8,034 nucleotides of DNA from Faecalicatena sp. (lineage in GTDB: Bacteria > Bacillota > Clostridia > Lachnospirales > Lachnospiraceae): the NCBI GenBank assembly GCA_009774255.1, contig VSNK01000262.1:1-8034 (forward strand), in the 5' to 3' direction. Shown here one piece after another: positions 1 through 5,308 of this stretch. The notes below the pieces were generated by a model that saw nothing but the letters and a program-made list of their open reading frames with translations, did not search any database and was not told the DNA's origin. Both the position numbers and the translations under genes were made by a program. How positions within the stretch are numbered: the stretch's first letter is position 1; the number at the start of each line of letters is the position of its first letter.

Positions 1-83
1 CACGGCCGATGAAATCTGCCGTGAGTATCGCGCCGGCCGCAGCCGCGAAGCGGCATAATTCCGCATGCGGCTGTGCGCATCAC

Positions 84-123
84 ATTATACTGTGCGGCAG
101 ATTTATCTGGCGCGCAGTATAAT
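84..123. repeat. Near-perfect 40-nt palindrome / hairpin
   Basis: The left arm ATTATACTGTGCG (84-96) pairs with CGCGCAGTATAAT (111-123) over 13 bp, with one G-U wobble. After a G-G mismatch, CAGAT (98-102) pairs with ATCTG (105-109) around a TT loop. No T-run follows on either strand, so this is not a typical intrinsic terminator. It could be a repeat-element end, a protein-binding palindrome or an RNA stem. Confidence 0.7.
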
Positions 124-175
124 ACGTTTGTGGAATTGTAGCGTATCATTCTTATGGAAATACAGTCTTTGAAGG

Positions 176-206
176 CCGTCCGATGCGGGGAACATCGGGC
201 AGTTTT
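176..206 (+). terminator. Hairpin, possible weak terminator
   Basis: CCGATG (180-185) pairs with CATCGG (193-198) around a 7-nt loop. A T-G wobble and a G-C pair (178/200) extend the stem. On the plus strand TTTT follows at 203-206. On the minus strand, downstream of the Uma2 gene, the trailing sequence is CTTCAAAG, a poor U-tract. It may end transcription from either side, but the evidence is weak. Confidence 0.35.
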
Positions 207-208
207 CA

Positions 209-751
209 CTATAATAAATCAGAAATTTTGATAGTCAAACCATCAAAAATGTAAACAGGAATCTTGTCATCGAAAGAGAATAGGTTCGAGTCCTCTTCAT
301 CTTCAAAAACATAAGTCTGAACAGCCTTTTTCATTGGGTTAACAATCCAGTATTCCCGAACACCGGCGGTACGGTATTTGAATAACTTTACGAAATAATC
401 CATCCGAGTACTGCTAGGCGAAACGATTTCAATGATCCAGTCTGGAGCGCCCTCGCATCCTCGATCTGACAGCTTATCCTTATCACAGATAACAGAGATA
501 TCCGGTTCTACCCATACCTTATCATTTGCTGTGAGATTTACAGCAAATGGGGACGGATAAACCTTGCAATCCCCTCTGCGATCTTTGATGTGCTGTCGGA
601 CTGCTGCGGAAAGCCCCATAACCAATTCTTGGTGAATCCGGTTCGGTGGCGCCATGGCGTACAGCTTCCCATCGATCAGCTCCGCGCGCTGGCCTTCCGG
701 AAGGTTCCAGTAATCTTCAGATGTGTAAACTTGTTTTTGCGGCAGTGCCAT
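209..751 (-). CDS. Uma2 family (DUF820) putative PD-(D/E)XK endonuclease
   Basis: A 180-residue protein of the Uma2/DUF820 family, whose members carry a restriction-endonuclease-like fold. The cellular substrate is generally unknown; the family is abundant in cyanobacteria and scattered in Firmicutes. Visible family features are ELIDG near residues 24-28 (E24), VEPDISVI at 81-88 with candidate metal ligand D84, and DWIIEIVSPSS at 104-114 with E108. K122 lies in the following helix, and REYWIVNP follows. Length fits the family. I chose the ATG at 751 because AAGGAG lies about 8 nt upstream; the frame stays open 12 codons further, but that longer start has no good ribosome binding site. It lies 52 nt downstream of the HicB-like gene on the same strand and probably shares its transcript. 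Family assignment is firm; nuclease activity is inferred from the fold. Confidence 0.93.
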   Translation of the reverse strand: MALPQKQVYTSEDYWNLPEGQRAELIDGKLYAMAPPNRIHQELVMGLSAAVRQHIKDRRGDCKVYPSPFAVNLTANDKVWVEPDISVICDKDKLSDRGCEGAPDWIIEIVSPSSTRMDYFVKLFKYRTAGVREYWIVNPMKKAVQTYVFEDEEDSNLFSFDDKIPVYIFDGLTIKISDLL

Positions 752-803
752 AATATCACTCCTTTTCATAAATTTGGGCTGTAACATTTATTGTGATTTG
801 CTA

Positions 804-1013
804 TTAAGCATACATTAGCCGTCCTTTAGGCTCCGGTACTTCAAGCCCGCGTTCAATAGTAACCTCAATCCATTCTTTGATAATGGTCTCCGCATTGGCA
901 ATTGCCTCCTCAACGGTTTTTCCATCGGCCATACATCCGGGAAGTTCTGGGACTTCTACAATAAAAGCATTGTCATCGTTAGACCAGTAAATAATACGTT
1001 CGTACTTATACAT
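804..1013 (-). CDS. HicB family antitoxin-like protein, solitary
   Basis: A 69-residue HicB-like protein (COG1598 type). The N-terminal beta strands are followed by the hallmark VEVPELPGCMADGKTVEEA at residues 19-37 and an amphipathic helix (AIANAETIIKEWIE). In HicAB systems HicB neutralises the mRNA-cleaving toxin HicA through this partially degraded RNase-H-like fold. Here the protein stops after the fold, with no C-terminal helix-turn-helix or ribbon-helix-helix domain, so it is the short form. No HicA-like gene (small double-stranded-RNA-binding-type fold with a catalytic His) is seen on either side; upstream are only two tiny reading frames. GGAGG lies 7 nt before the ATG. It could be an orphan antitoxin, a relic, or a short HicB-fold protein with another job. 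Confidence 0.88.
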   Translation of the reverse strand: MYKYERIIYWSNDDNAFIVEVPELPGCMADGKTVEEAIANAETIIKEWIEVTIERGLEVPEPKGRLMYA

Positions 1014-1024
1014 GCGTTTGCCTC

Positions 1025-1132
1025 CTATAATCTAATTTGATAATTCTGCAAAAAATTCCTAACCTGTCTTACTTGATAAGGTTTTGCCATTTTCCAATCT
1101 TTAATGGCACTTTGAACAGCTGCCATATCCAT
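1025..1132 (-). CDS. Very short reading frame upstream of the HicB gene (uncertain)
   Basis: A 35-residue frame with Met at 1 and 3, the run AIKDWKMAKPYQVRQVRNFL at 9-28 and C-terminus QNYQIRL. It has no good ribosome binding site of its own. Its TAG stop overlaps the GGAGG of the HicB gene and lies 11 nt before that start, an arrangement that would suit translational coupling. It overlaps by 32 nt, in another frame, the short reading frame that starts at 1211. One base shift would join the two into a protein of about 60 residues, so this may be the 3' half of a frameshifted gene. I do not recognise the family. Confidence 0.25.
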   Translation of the reverse strand: MDMAAVQSAIKDWKMAKPYQVRQVRNFLQNYQIRL

Positions 1133-1211
1133 TTGCCTGTGCGTCGGACAAGGACATCTGATATGTATTTGCCGGATTCATCCCTTTTAATTTGTTTTCA
1201 AGTTCTGGCAT
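1101..1211 (-). CDS. 36-residue peptide frame, first in the leftward unit (uncertain)
   Basis: The frame begins with an ATG 10 nt after a strong AGGAGG and lies directly downstream of a good leftward promoter, so it would be translated first. The peptide starts MPELENKLKGMNPANTYQ and ends GYGSCSKCH with a CxxC. The end faintly resembles the short metal-binding ends of Ada-like or nuclease-associated zinc motifs (GYxxCxxC), but this is too little to assign a family. A third frame on the same strand is also open over much of this stretch, which suggests a decayed gene. Either a genuine small peptide or the 5' part of a frameshifted gene is possible. Confidence 0.3.
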   Translation of the reverse strand: MPELENKLKGMNPANTYQMSLSDAQANGYGSCSKCH

Positions 1212-1245
1212 AACTAAGATACCTCCTTCCGATGTATATATGCAG

Positions 1246-1274
1246 ATGATAGCATTAAAATTTCGAAAAATCAA
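1246..1274 (-). promoter_or_regulatory. Leftward sigma-A-type promoter
   Basis: Read on the minus strand, TTGATT (1269-1274) is separated by exactly 17 bp from TATCAT (1246-1251). These match the consensus at 4/6 and 5/6 positions. Transcription would start near 1239, just before the AGGAGG at 1222-1227, and run through the short frames, the HicB-like gene and Uma2. Confidence 0.55.
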
Positions 1275-1295
1275 GAACTGGAGGAAAACGAAAAT

Positions 1296-1333
1296 GCCGC
1301 CCGGTGATCCCTTTGATTCCGGGCGGCTTTTTT
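1296..1333 (+). terminator. Strong intrinsic terminator-like hairpin
   Basis: GCCGCCCGG (1296-1304) pairs perfectly with CCGGGCGGC (1319-1327) around a 14-nt loop, followed by six T (1328-1333). This is a classic plus-strand intrinsic terminator, yet no rightward gene lies upstream within the window. It may insulate the response-regulator genes from upstream readthrough, or be left over from a gene that has been lost. On the minus strand the trailing bases are ATTTTCG, which makes it weaker in that direction. Confidence 0.75.
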
Positions 1334-1351
1334 GTCGCTATTTTGTCACTA
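1330..1351 (+). repeat. Tandem 11-bp direct repeat
   Basis: TTTTGTCGCTA (1330-1340) is followed immediately by TTTTGTCACTA (1341-1351), differing at one base. It directly follows the terminator stem and sits at the border between accessory-type and conserved-type genes. It could be a recombinase or regulator site, or chance. Confidence 0.5.
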
Positions 1352-1400
1352 ACGTATTTGATGTTTGTTAATATTTTTGTATGGTCTTAAGAGGTAATGA

Positions 1401-1493
1401 ATGTTCATGAAATCCAGTGTTCACAAGGGCTTGAAGCAAGTCTGCCGTATTTGTGCAAAACACCCCAAATTGAAAAAATTAATAATTTCATAA
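1401..1493 (+). CDS. 30-residue cationic peptide frame (doubtful)
   Basis: ATG at 1401 follows AAGAGG with a 6-nt gap. The encoded peptide is strongly basic, with VCRICAKH near its middle and a lysine-rich end (KLKKLIIS). No family is recognised and the frame is short enough to be chance. If real, it would be a small peptide encoded upstream of the response regulator. Confidence 0.2.
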   Translation: MFMKSSVHKGLKQVCRICAKHPKLKKLIIS

Positions 1494-1534
1494 GAAATTT
1501 CCCGCCTCCTTATTAAATTTTGCAAATTATCATG

Positions 1535-1540
1535 TATACT
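1535..1540 (+). promoter_or_regulatory. Possible -10 box for the two-component genes
   Basis: TATACT matches the -10 consensus at 5/6 positions, and TG directly precedes it. No convincing -35 box is found 16-18 bp upstream (around 1512-1518), so if used the promoter may need an activator, possibly the regulator itself. The predicted start would fall near 1547, at the edge of the ribosome binding site, leaving a very short leader. Confidence 0.3.
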
Positions 1541-1559
1541 ATAAGGGAGGTGATGAGGA

Positions 1560-2276
1560 ATGTATAATATATTAGTATGTGATGATGACAAGGAAATTGT
1601 AGAAGCAATCGAAATATATCTGACACAGGAAGGCTATCATATTCTGAAAGCCTATGACGGGATGCAGGCATTGAAGATCCTGGAGTCGGAGGAGATCCAT
1701 CTGCTGATCCTGGACGTGATGATGCCCAGACTGGACGGGATCCACGCTACATTGAAGATACGGGAGAAGCACAGTATCCCGATCATCATCCTGTCGGCGA
1801 AGTCCGAAGATGTAGACAAGATTCTCGGTCTGAACGTGGGCGCGGATGACTATGTAACAAAGCCCTTCAACCCTCTGGAGCTGGTGGCCCGAGCAAAATC
1901 TCAGCTCAGGCGGTATACCCAGCTGGGAGGCACGGCGAAGGAAGAGTCAGAGACCATATATGAGACAGGCGGGCTGCGAATGAACGATGATCTGAAGGAA
2001 GTGACTGTGGACGGAGAATTGGTGAAGCTGACGCCAATCGAGTACAACATCCTGAAGCTGTTGATGCGGAACCAGGGAAGAGTATTTTCCATCGGGCAGA
2101 TCTATGAGTCGATCTGGAATGAAGAAGCGATCGGAGCAGACAACACAGTGGCAGTACATATCCGCCACATCCGGGAAAAGATCGAGATCAACCCCAAAGA
2201 CCCCAGATATCTCAAAGTAGTGTGGGGAGTCGGCTATAAGATCGAAAAGCTTGAAAGGCATGAAATGAAAGGATGA
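1560..2276 (+). CDS. OmpR/PhoB-family response regulator transcription factor (VanR-like)
   Basis: A 238-residue DNA-binding response regulator. The receiver domain spans about residues 2-118. It shows the acidic cluster D8-D10, phospho-acceptor D52 in LLILDVMMPRLDG, switch residue S79, and K101 in DDYVTKPF. A linker of about 15 residues (GGTAKEESETIYETG) leads to an OmpR-type winged-helix domain (about 132-232) with LTPIEYNILKLL, the recognition region TVAVHIRHIREKIE, and the closing KVVWGVGYKIE. All phosphorelay residues are intact, so it should be phosphorylated by the kinase encoded 3 nt downstream. The start is supported by GGGAGGTGAT 9 nt before the ATG. The sequence is closest in style to clostridial VanR-like regulators, but no resistance genes are nearby, so the target genes are unknown. 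Confidence 0.97.
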   Translation: MYNILVCDDDKEIVEAIEIYLTQEGYHILKAYDGMQALKILESEEIHLLILDVMMPRLDGIHATLKIREKHSIPIIILSAKSEDVDKILGLNVGADDYVTKPFNPLELVARAKSQLRRYTQLGGTAKEESETIYETGGLRMNDDLKEVTVDGELVKLTPIEYNILKLLMRNQGRVFSIGQIYESIWNEEAIGADNTVAVHIRHIREKIEINPKDPRYLKVVWGVGYKIEKLERHEMKG

Positions 2277-2279
2277 TAG

Positions 2280-4910
2280 ATGATGAAGAAATGGTATAAG
2301 CATCCGCTTACAAAGATCGCACTGGTCATAACAGCCATCGTGACTCCGGCCATTGCAGCGGTCAGTCTGGTGCTGCTGACAGGCTTTCTGGATTCGAACC
2401 CGCCGGAACAGTTATTTCGGACGAGTGGAACCCGGTATGAAGAGACAGAGTCCTTCAATAACCTGATGCTCTCTGCCTTGTCAGAAATGGCATATAAAGC
2501 GGAACTGACAGAAAAGCTGGAAACAGATGGAAAATATGACCCTGATAAGCTGGTTGATATTATGGAATATGTCAGGAACGAAAGGATTACAGGAAATAAC
2601 ACTTCCGGAATAGCATACCGGGTAGGGGTGCTGGCGGAATGGGCGGAAAAATATGATGTGAATAATGACGGGGCGTATGAAACGGACTCGGGCAGCATCA
2701 TCGTATGCCAGAAGGAGGACGGAACCTACCATTACTATTGGAGAGACGAATTTCAAAAAATGCTGAACGCGGGTGAACTTACGCTGGAGGTCAGCCGTGA
2801 GGAGCGGGAGTGGCTTCTGAACGAATTGGCGGATGGTTACGTCTATCGGGAGGACAGAGATCTGCTCGTGCGAGACACAAAAAGCGGGGACGAGTATACG
2901 GATGTTTGGACCTATGATGGGACAGATGTGTGCGGCGGGATAGAAGCACAGGAGCGTTACGCGCCGGACGGAGCCGAGGATATCCTGGAAGTTGTGAACA
3001 ATACGCCGGGACTCAATGGAAAGCTTTCAGAGGTATATAGTAATCTGAACTTTGCGTTGAGAAACATCGGTGCCCAGATCAGCAGATATGAAGAAAACTA
3101 TCTTTTTGACGAAGGAAACACGAACTTTATCTATCTGTTTGTCAATGGTTCCAAGGAAAAGGTCTATACCAACCGCAGTGCGTTCCAAAGTTATAAAGAT
3201 GCAGAAAAAAATATCAAAGCGCTTGCCGGCGACGGAGACATACGCTATGTGCTTATAAGACCGACATTAGATGCATTCGAGAGCAATATGGATGTGGAAC
3301 CCGCATATTGGCAGGGGCATTGGCAGAGGCAAGTAGGCGAGACCGGCTTTCTGGGCGAAGACTACGCCGTCATGGCGGCAGTGGACACCCGATATCCGAT
3401 TCAGGATGTCTTTTATCAGGCGGCGGAAAATTATAATCAATATATGCCTTATATGGATTCCGCGGCAAAGGCGGCGATTCTCTCCCTGCTCCTGTTCTTT
3501 ATGTCAATCATCTGGCTCACCATCATTGCCGGCCGTAAGACAGATGCGGGAAATGAACTGTACCTGCATCCATTTGACCGATGGAAGACAGAACTGTCGG
3601 CAGCTCTGGTCACGGTACCGTGGCTGTTCATTACAATAGTGGCGTTTGAAGCCTGGCACGGAGTCACTCTGAGGGCCTATACTTATAACGACGATGGAGC
3701 AGTATACTATTACGCGTTTGCCATGTCGGCGGAGGATGCATGTGTGATCGCCGTTTATGCGGTTTTGACAGCGATTTTCTTCCTGATCGGCTACCTGTCT
3801 CTGGTCCGCCGGATTAAGGCACGTACACTTTGGAAGGACAGTCTCCTGGGAGTGATTCTCGGATGGAGCCTGAGGGCGTTCCGTACATGCTATGACTGCA
3901 TGCGCACTTTCTGGAGAAACCGCAGAGTGTTTTGGAAAACAATCGCGGTCTATGGTGTATTTCTCATATTCCAGTGGATTCCGGTCATGGCGTCATACGG
4001 GATGCCGGAGATTCCTGTCTTCATGATGGCGGCAGCGGATATAGTGGCGGCGTTCTTCCTGATCAAAAACGCGCTGGAGAAGGAACAGATTAAAAACGGG
4101 ATTCGGGAGATCGCTTCCGGCAACCTGAATTACCAGATACCCTCCAAAAGATTTCAGGGGGGGGATTATGCGGATATGTCTGAGAATCTCAACAATATTG
4201 GCAGCGGGCTCCAGAAAGCGGTGGAAAAAAGCATGCGTGACGAGCGGCTGAAGACCGACCTGATCACCAATGTTTCCCATGACATCAAGACACCGCTGAC
4301 CTCTATCATCAATTACGTGGATCTGCTGAAGCGGGAGAACATAGAAGACCCGAAGATCCAGGGATATCTGGACATCCTGGAAATGAAGTCCCAGCGCCTG
4401 AAGACGCTGACGGAGGATGTGGTGGAGGCCTCCAAGGTGAGCAGCGGCAATATCACGCTGGAATTCATGGACGTGGACCTGGTAGAAATGCTGAACCAGA
4501 CCATCGGAGAATTTTCGGAGAAGATGGAGGCAAGGCAGCTAAAGGTGGTCGCCTCTCTTCCGGAAGAACCGGCAATGATTCATGTGGACGGGAGGCGTAT
4601 GTGGAGAGTACTGGAAAATATTTTCAACAATGCAGCAAAATACGCAATGCCCGGAACACGGGTCTATGCGGACCTCAAGAAGGAAGGGGAAAAAATATGT
4701 TTCTCCCTGAAAAATGTTTCCGAACAGCCCCTGAACTTTTCTTCCGATGAGCTGACGGAGCGGTTTATCCGGGGCGATGTGTCACGAAGCACCGAGGGTA
4801 GCGGGCTGGGGCTGTCCATAGCAAAAAGCCTGACGGAGATGCAGGGTGGGAAGTTCGAGCTGTATCTGGATGGGGATCTGTTCAAGGTGACGATCACATT
4901 CGAAAGATAA
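2280..4910 (+). CDS. Large membrane sensor histidine kinase, partner of the upstream regulator
   Basis: An 876-residue sensor kinase, far longer than typical VanS-like kinases (about 350-480). Predicted layout: TM1 at about 13-36; a large extracellular domain at about 37-397, not assignable to a known sensor family; and five further TM segments near 398-418, 439-458, 487-509, 553-572 and 578-596. Basic loops between TM2/3 and TM4/5 fit the cytoplasmic side. A HAMP-like linker (about 600-650) precedes HisKA with phospho-acceptor H667 in NVSHDIKTPL. The ATPase domain has the N-box NIFNNAAKYA (780-789) and G-box GSGLGLSIAKSL (840-851). The usual DxGxG box is replaced by KNVSEQP (811-817). ATG codons at 2280 and 2283 both follow AAAGGA; the 3-nt gap after the regulator stop suggests translational coupling. 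A G8 tract lies at 4157-4164. Family certain, ligand unknown. Confidence 0.97.
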   Translation: MMKKWYKHPLTKIALVITAIVTPAIAAVSLVLLTGFLDSNPPEQLFRTSGTRYEETESFNNLMLSALSEMAYKAELTEKLETDGKYDPDKLVDIMEYVRNERITGNNTSGIAYRVGVLAEWAEKYDVNNDGAYETDSGSIIVCQKEDGTYHYYWRDEFQKMLNAGELTLEVSREEREWLLNELADGYVYREDRDLLVRDTKSGDEYTDVWTYDGTDVCGGIEAQERYAPDGAEDILEVVNNTPGLNGKLSEVYSNLNFALRNIGAQISRYEENYLFDEGNTNFIYLFVNGSKEKVYTNRSAFQSYKDAEKNIKALAGDGDIRYVLIRPTLDAFESNMDVEPAYWQGHWQRQVGETGFLGEDYAVMAAVDTRYPIQDVFYQAAENYNQYMPYMDSAAKAAILSLLLFFMSIIWLTIIAGRKTDAGNELYLHPFDRWKTELSAALVTVPWLFITIVAFEAWHGVTLRAYTYNDDGAVYYYAFAMSAEDACVIAVYAVLTAIFFLIGYLSLVRRIKARTLWKDSLLGVILGWSLRAFRTCYDCMRTFWRNRRVFWKTIAVYGVFLIFQWIPVMASYGMPEIPVFMMAAADIVAAFFLIKNALEKEQIKNGIREIASGNLNYQIPSKRFQGGDYADMSENLNNIGSGLQKAVEKSMRDERLKTDLITNVSHDIKTPLTSIINYVDLLKRENIEDPKIQGYLDILEMKSQRLKTLTEDVVEASKVSSGNITLEFMDVDLVEMLNQTIGEFSEKMEARQLKVVASLPEEPAMIHVDGRRMWRVLENIFNNAAKYAMPGTRVYADLKKEGEKICFSLKNVSEQPLNFSSDELTERFIRGDVSRSTEGSGLGLSIAKSLTEMQGGKFELYLDGDLFKVTITFER

Positions 4911-4956
4911 TACAAGCAGGAGAATTTTGGACGGTATAGCACGATATAACAGAAAC

Positions 4957-4988
4957 AAGGGGGGCAGATGTAAAAATCTGCTCCCCTT
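4957..4988 (+). terminator. Hairpin downstream of the kinase gene, probable terminator
   Basis: AAGGGGGGCAGAT (4957-4969) pairs with ATCTGCTCCCCTT (4976-4988) over 13 positions, with one G-U wobble and the 6-nt loop GTAAAA. The trailing TCGCATTATTAT is T-rich but interrupted, so termination may be incomplete. Its position 47 nt after the kinase stop fits the end of the two-component operon. Confidence 0.65.
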
Positions 4989-5057
4989 TCGCATTATTAT
5001 AATACCACAAAATCACAAAAAATTCAAGACTGGTAATCACATCAGCGAGAGACTACA

Positions 5058-5248
5058 ATAGGTTGTTGTTACAGTTCACTCGTCAGCCGCTGCCATGATA
5101 AGTTTGTGCTGGCACAGGGGCTTAGCATGACAGCGGCTGACGAAGGGAGCGCCGGTTTATGAGCAAAAATAGCCGCAAAGCGGCGGAAAAGCATCGAAGA
5201 TGCGTTTTGCGAATGACGCGGAGTGAACGGAAACATAGGTTGTTGTTA
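5058..5248. mobile_element. MITE-like or structured repeat element flanked by 14-bp direct repeats
   Basis: A perfect 14-bp direct repeat, ATAGGTTGTTGTTA, occurs at 5058-5071 and 5235-5248. Just inside lies an 8-bp inverted repeat, GTTCACTC (5074-5081) and GAGTGAAC (5221-5228). Between these are the 62-nt palindrome at 5081-5142 and a group of nested small hairpins at 5163-5210. There is no coding capacity. The plan (direct repeat, inverted ends, structured core, about 190 nt, intergenic) fits a non-autonomous miniature element, but no transposase is present to confirm it. It could instead be a structured RNA or a recombination target. Confidence 0.5.
5081..5142. repeat. 62-nt imperfect palindrome
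   Basis: CGTCAGCCGCTG (5081-5092) and CAGCGGCTGACG (5131-5142) are perfect 12-bp arms. After one mismatch CATG pairs with CATG, and after another TAAG (5099-5102) pairs with CTTA (5121-5124). The apex contains TGTGC-TG-GCACA (5105-5116). No T-run follows, so it is not a normal terminator. Confidence 0.8.
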
Positions 5249-5308
5249 TATGGCACACATTAGCCAGGAGCGTATTTAACCTACATTAGATGTCAGGAGG
5301 GATTGCCC

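Larger units (their letters stand above)
1..208. other. Non-coding stretch rich in inverted repeats
   Basis: I see no credible gene here. The stretch is dominated by self-complementary DNA. GCCGC-GAA-GCGGC lies at 42-54, and the perfect palindrome CCGCATGCGG at 61-70. A 40-nt palindrome occupies 84-123, and a further hairpin lies near 176-202. A 10-bp inverted repeat (AAATCTGCCG at 12-21, CGGCAGATTT at 95-104) would compete with the 84-123 hairpin. The window begins inside this region, so its left limit is unknown. It may be the end of a repeat element or the intergenic space after an unseen gene. Confidence 0.6.
1212..1559. other. Intergenic region between divergent units
   Basis: This 348-nt gap separates the leftward accessory genes from the rightward two-component genes. 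It holds the leftward promoter, the GC-rich hairpin with T-run, a tandem 11-bp repeat, a 30-codon candidate frame (1401-1493) and a short palindrome AATTTC-ATAA-GAAATT (1484-1499). The last 120 bases before the response regulator are AT-rich. I see no tRNA or other known RNA gene. Confidence 0.6.
4911..5308. other. Long intergenic region with hairpin and structured repeat element
   Basis: This 398-nt gap contains no credible gene. It holds the hairpin after the kinase (4957-4988), an AT-rich spacer, the direct-repeat-flanked element (5058-5248) and about 60 nt of leader before the next gene. That leader contains ACATTAG twice (5256-5262 and 5283-5289). I find no convincing promoter there; TTATAT at 5246-5251 has only a poor -35 candidate. 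Confidence 0.6.

Noticed and set aside
590..784. Plus-strand 64-codon frame opposite Uma2
   Set aside because: It is antisense to a clear Uma2 gene and has no family resemblance.
1014..1245. A HicA toxin gene upstream of HicB
   Set aside because: All three minus-strand frames were read; none shows the HicA pattern with a catalytic His and G-S-H-type motif.
2234..2701. Minus-strand serine-rich open frame opposite the start of the kinase
   Set aside because: The Ser-rich composition is typical of an antisense shadow of a real gene; no motif and no ribosome binding site.
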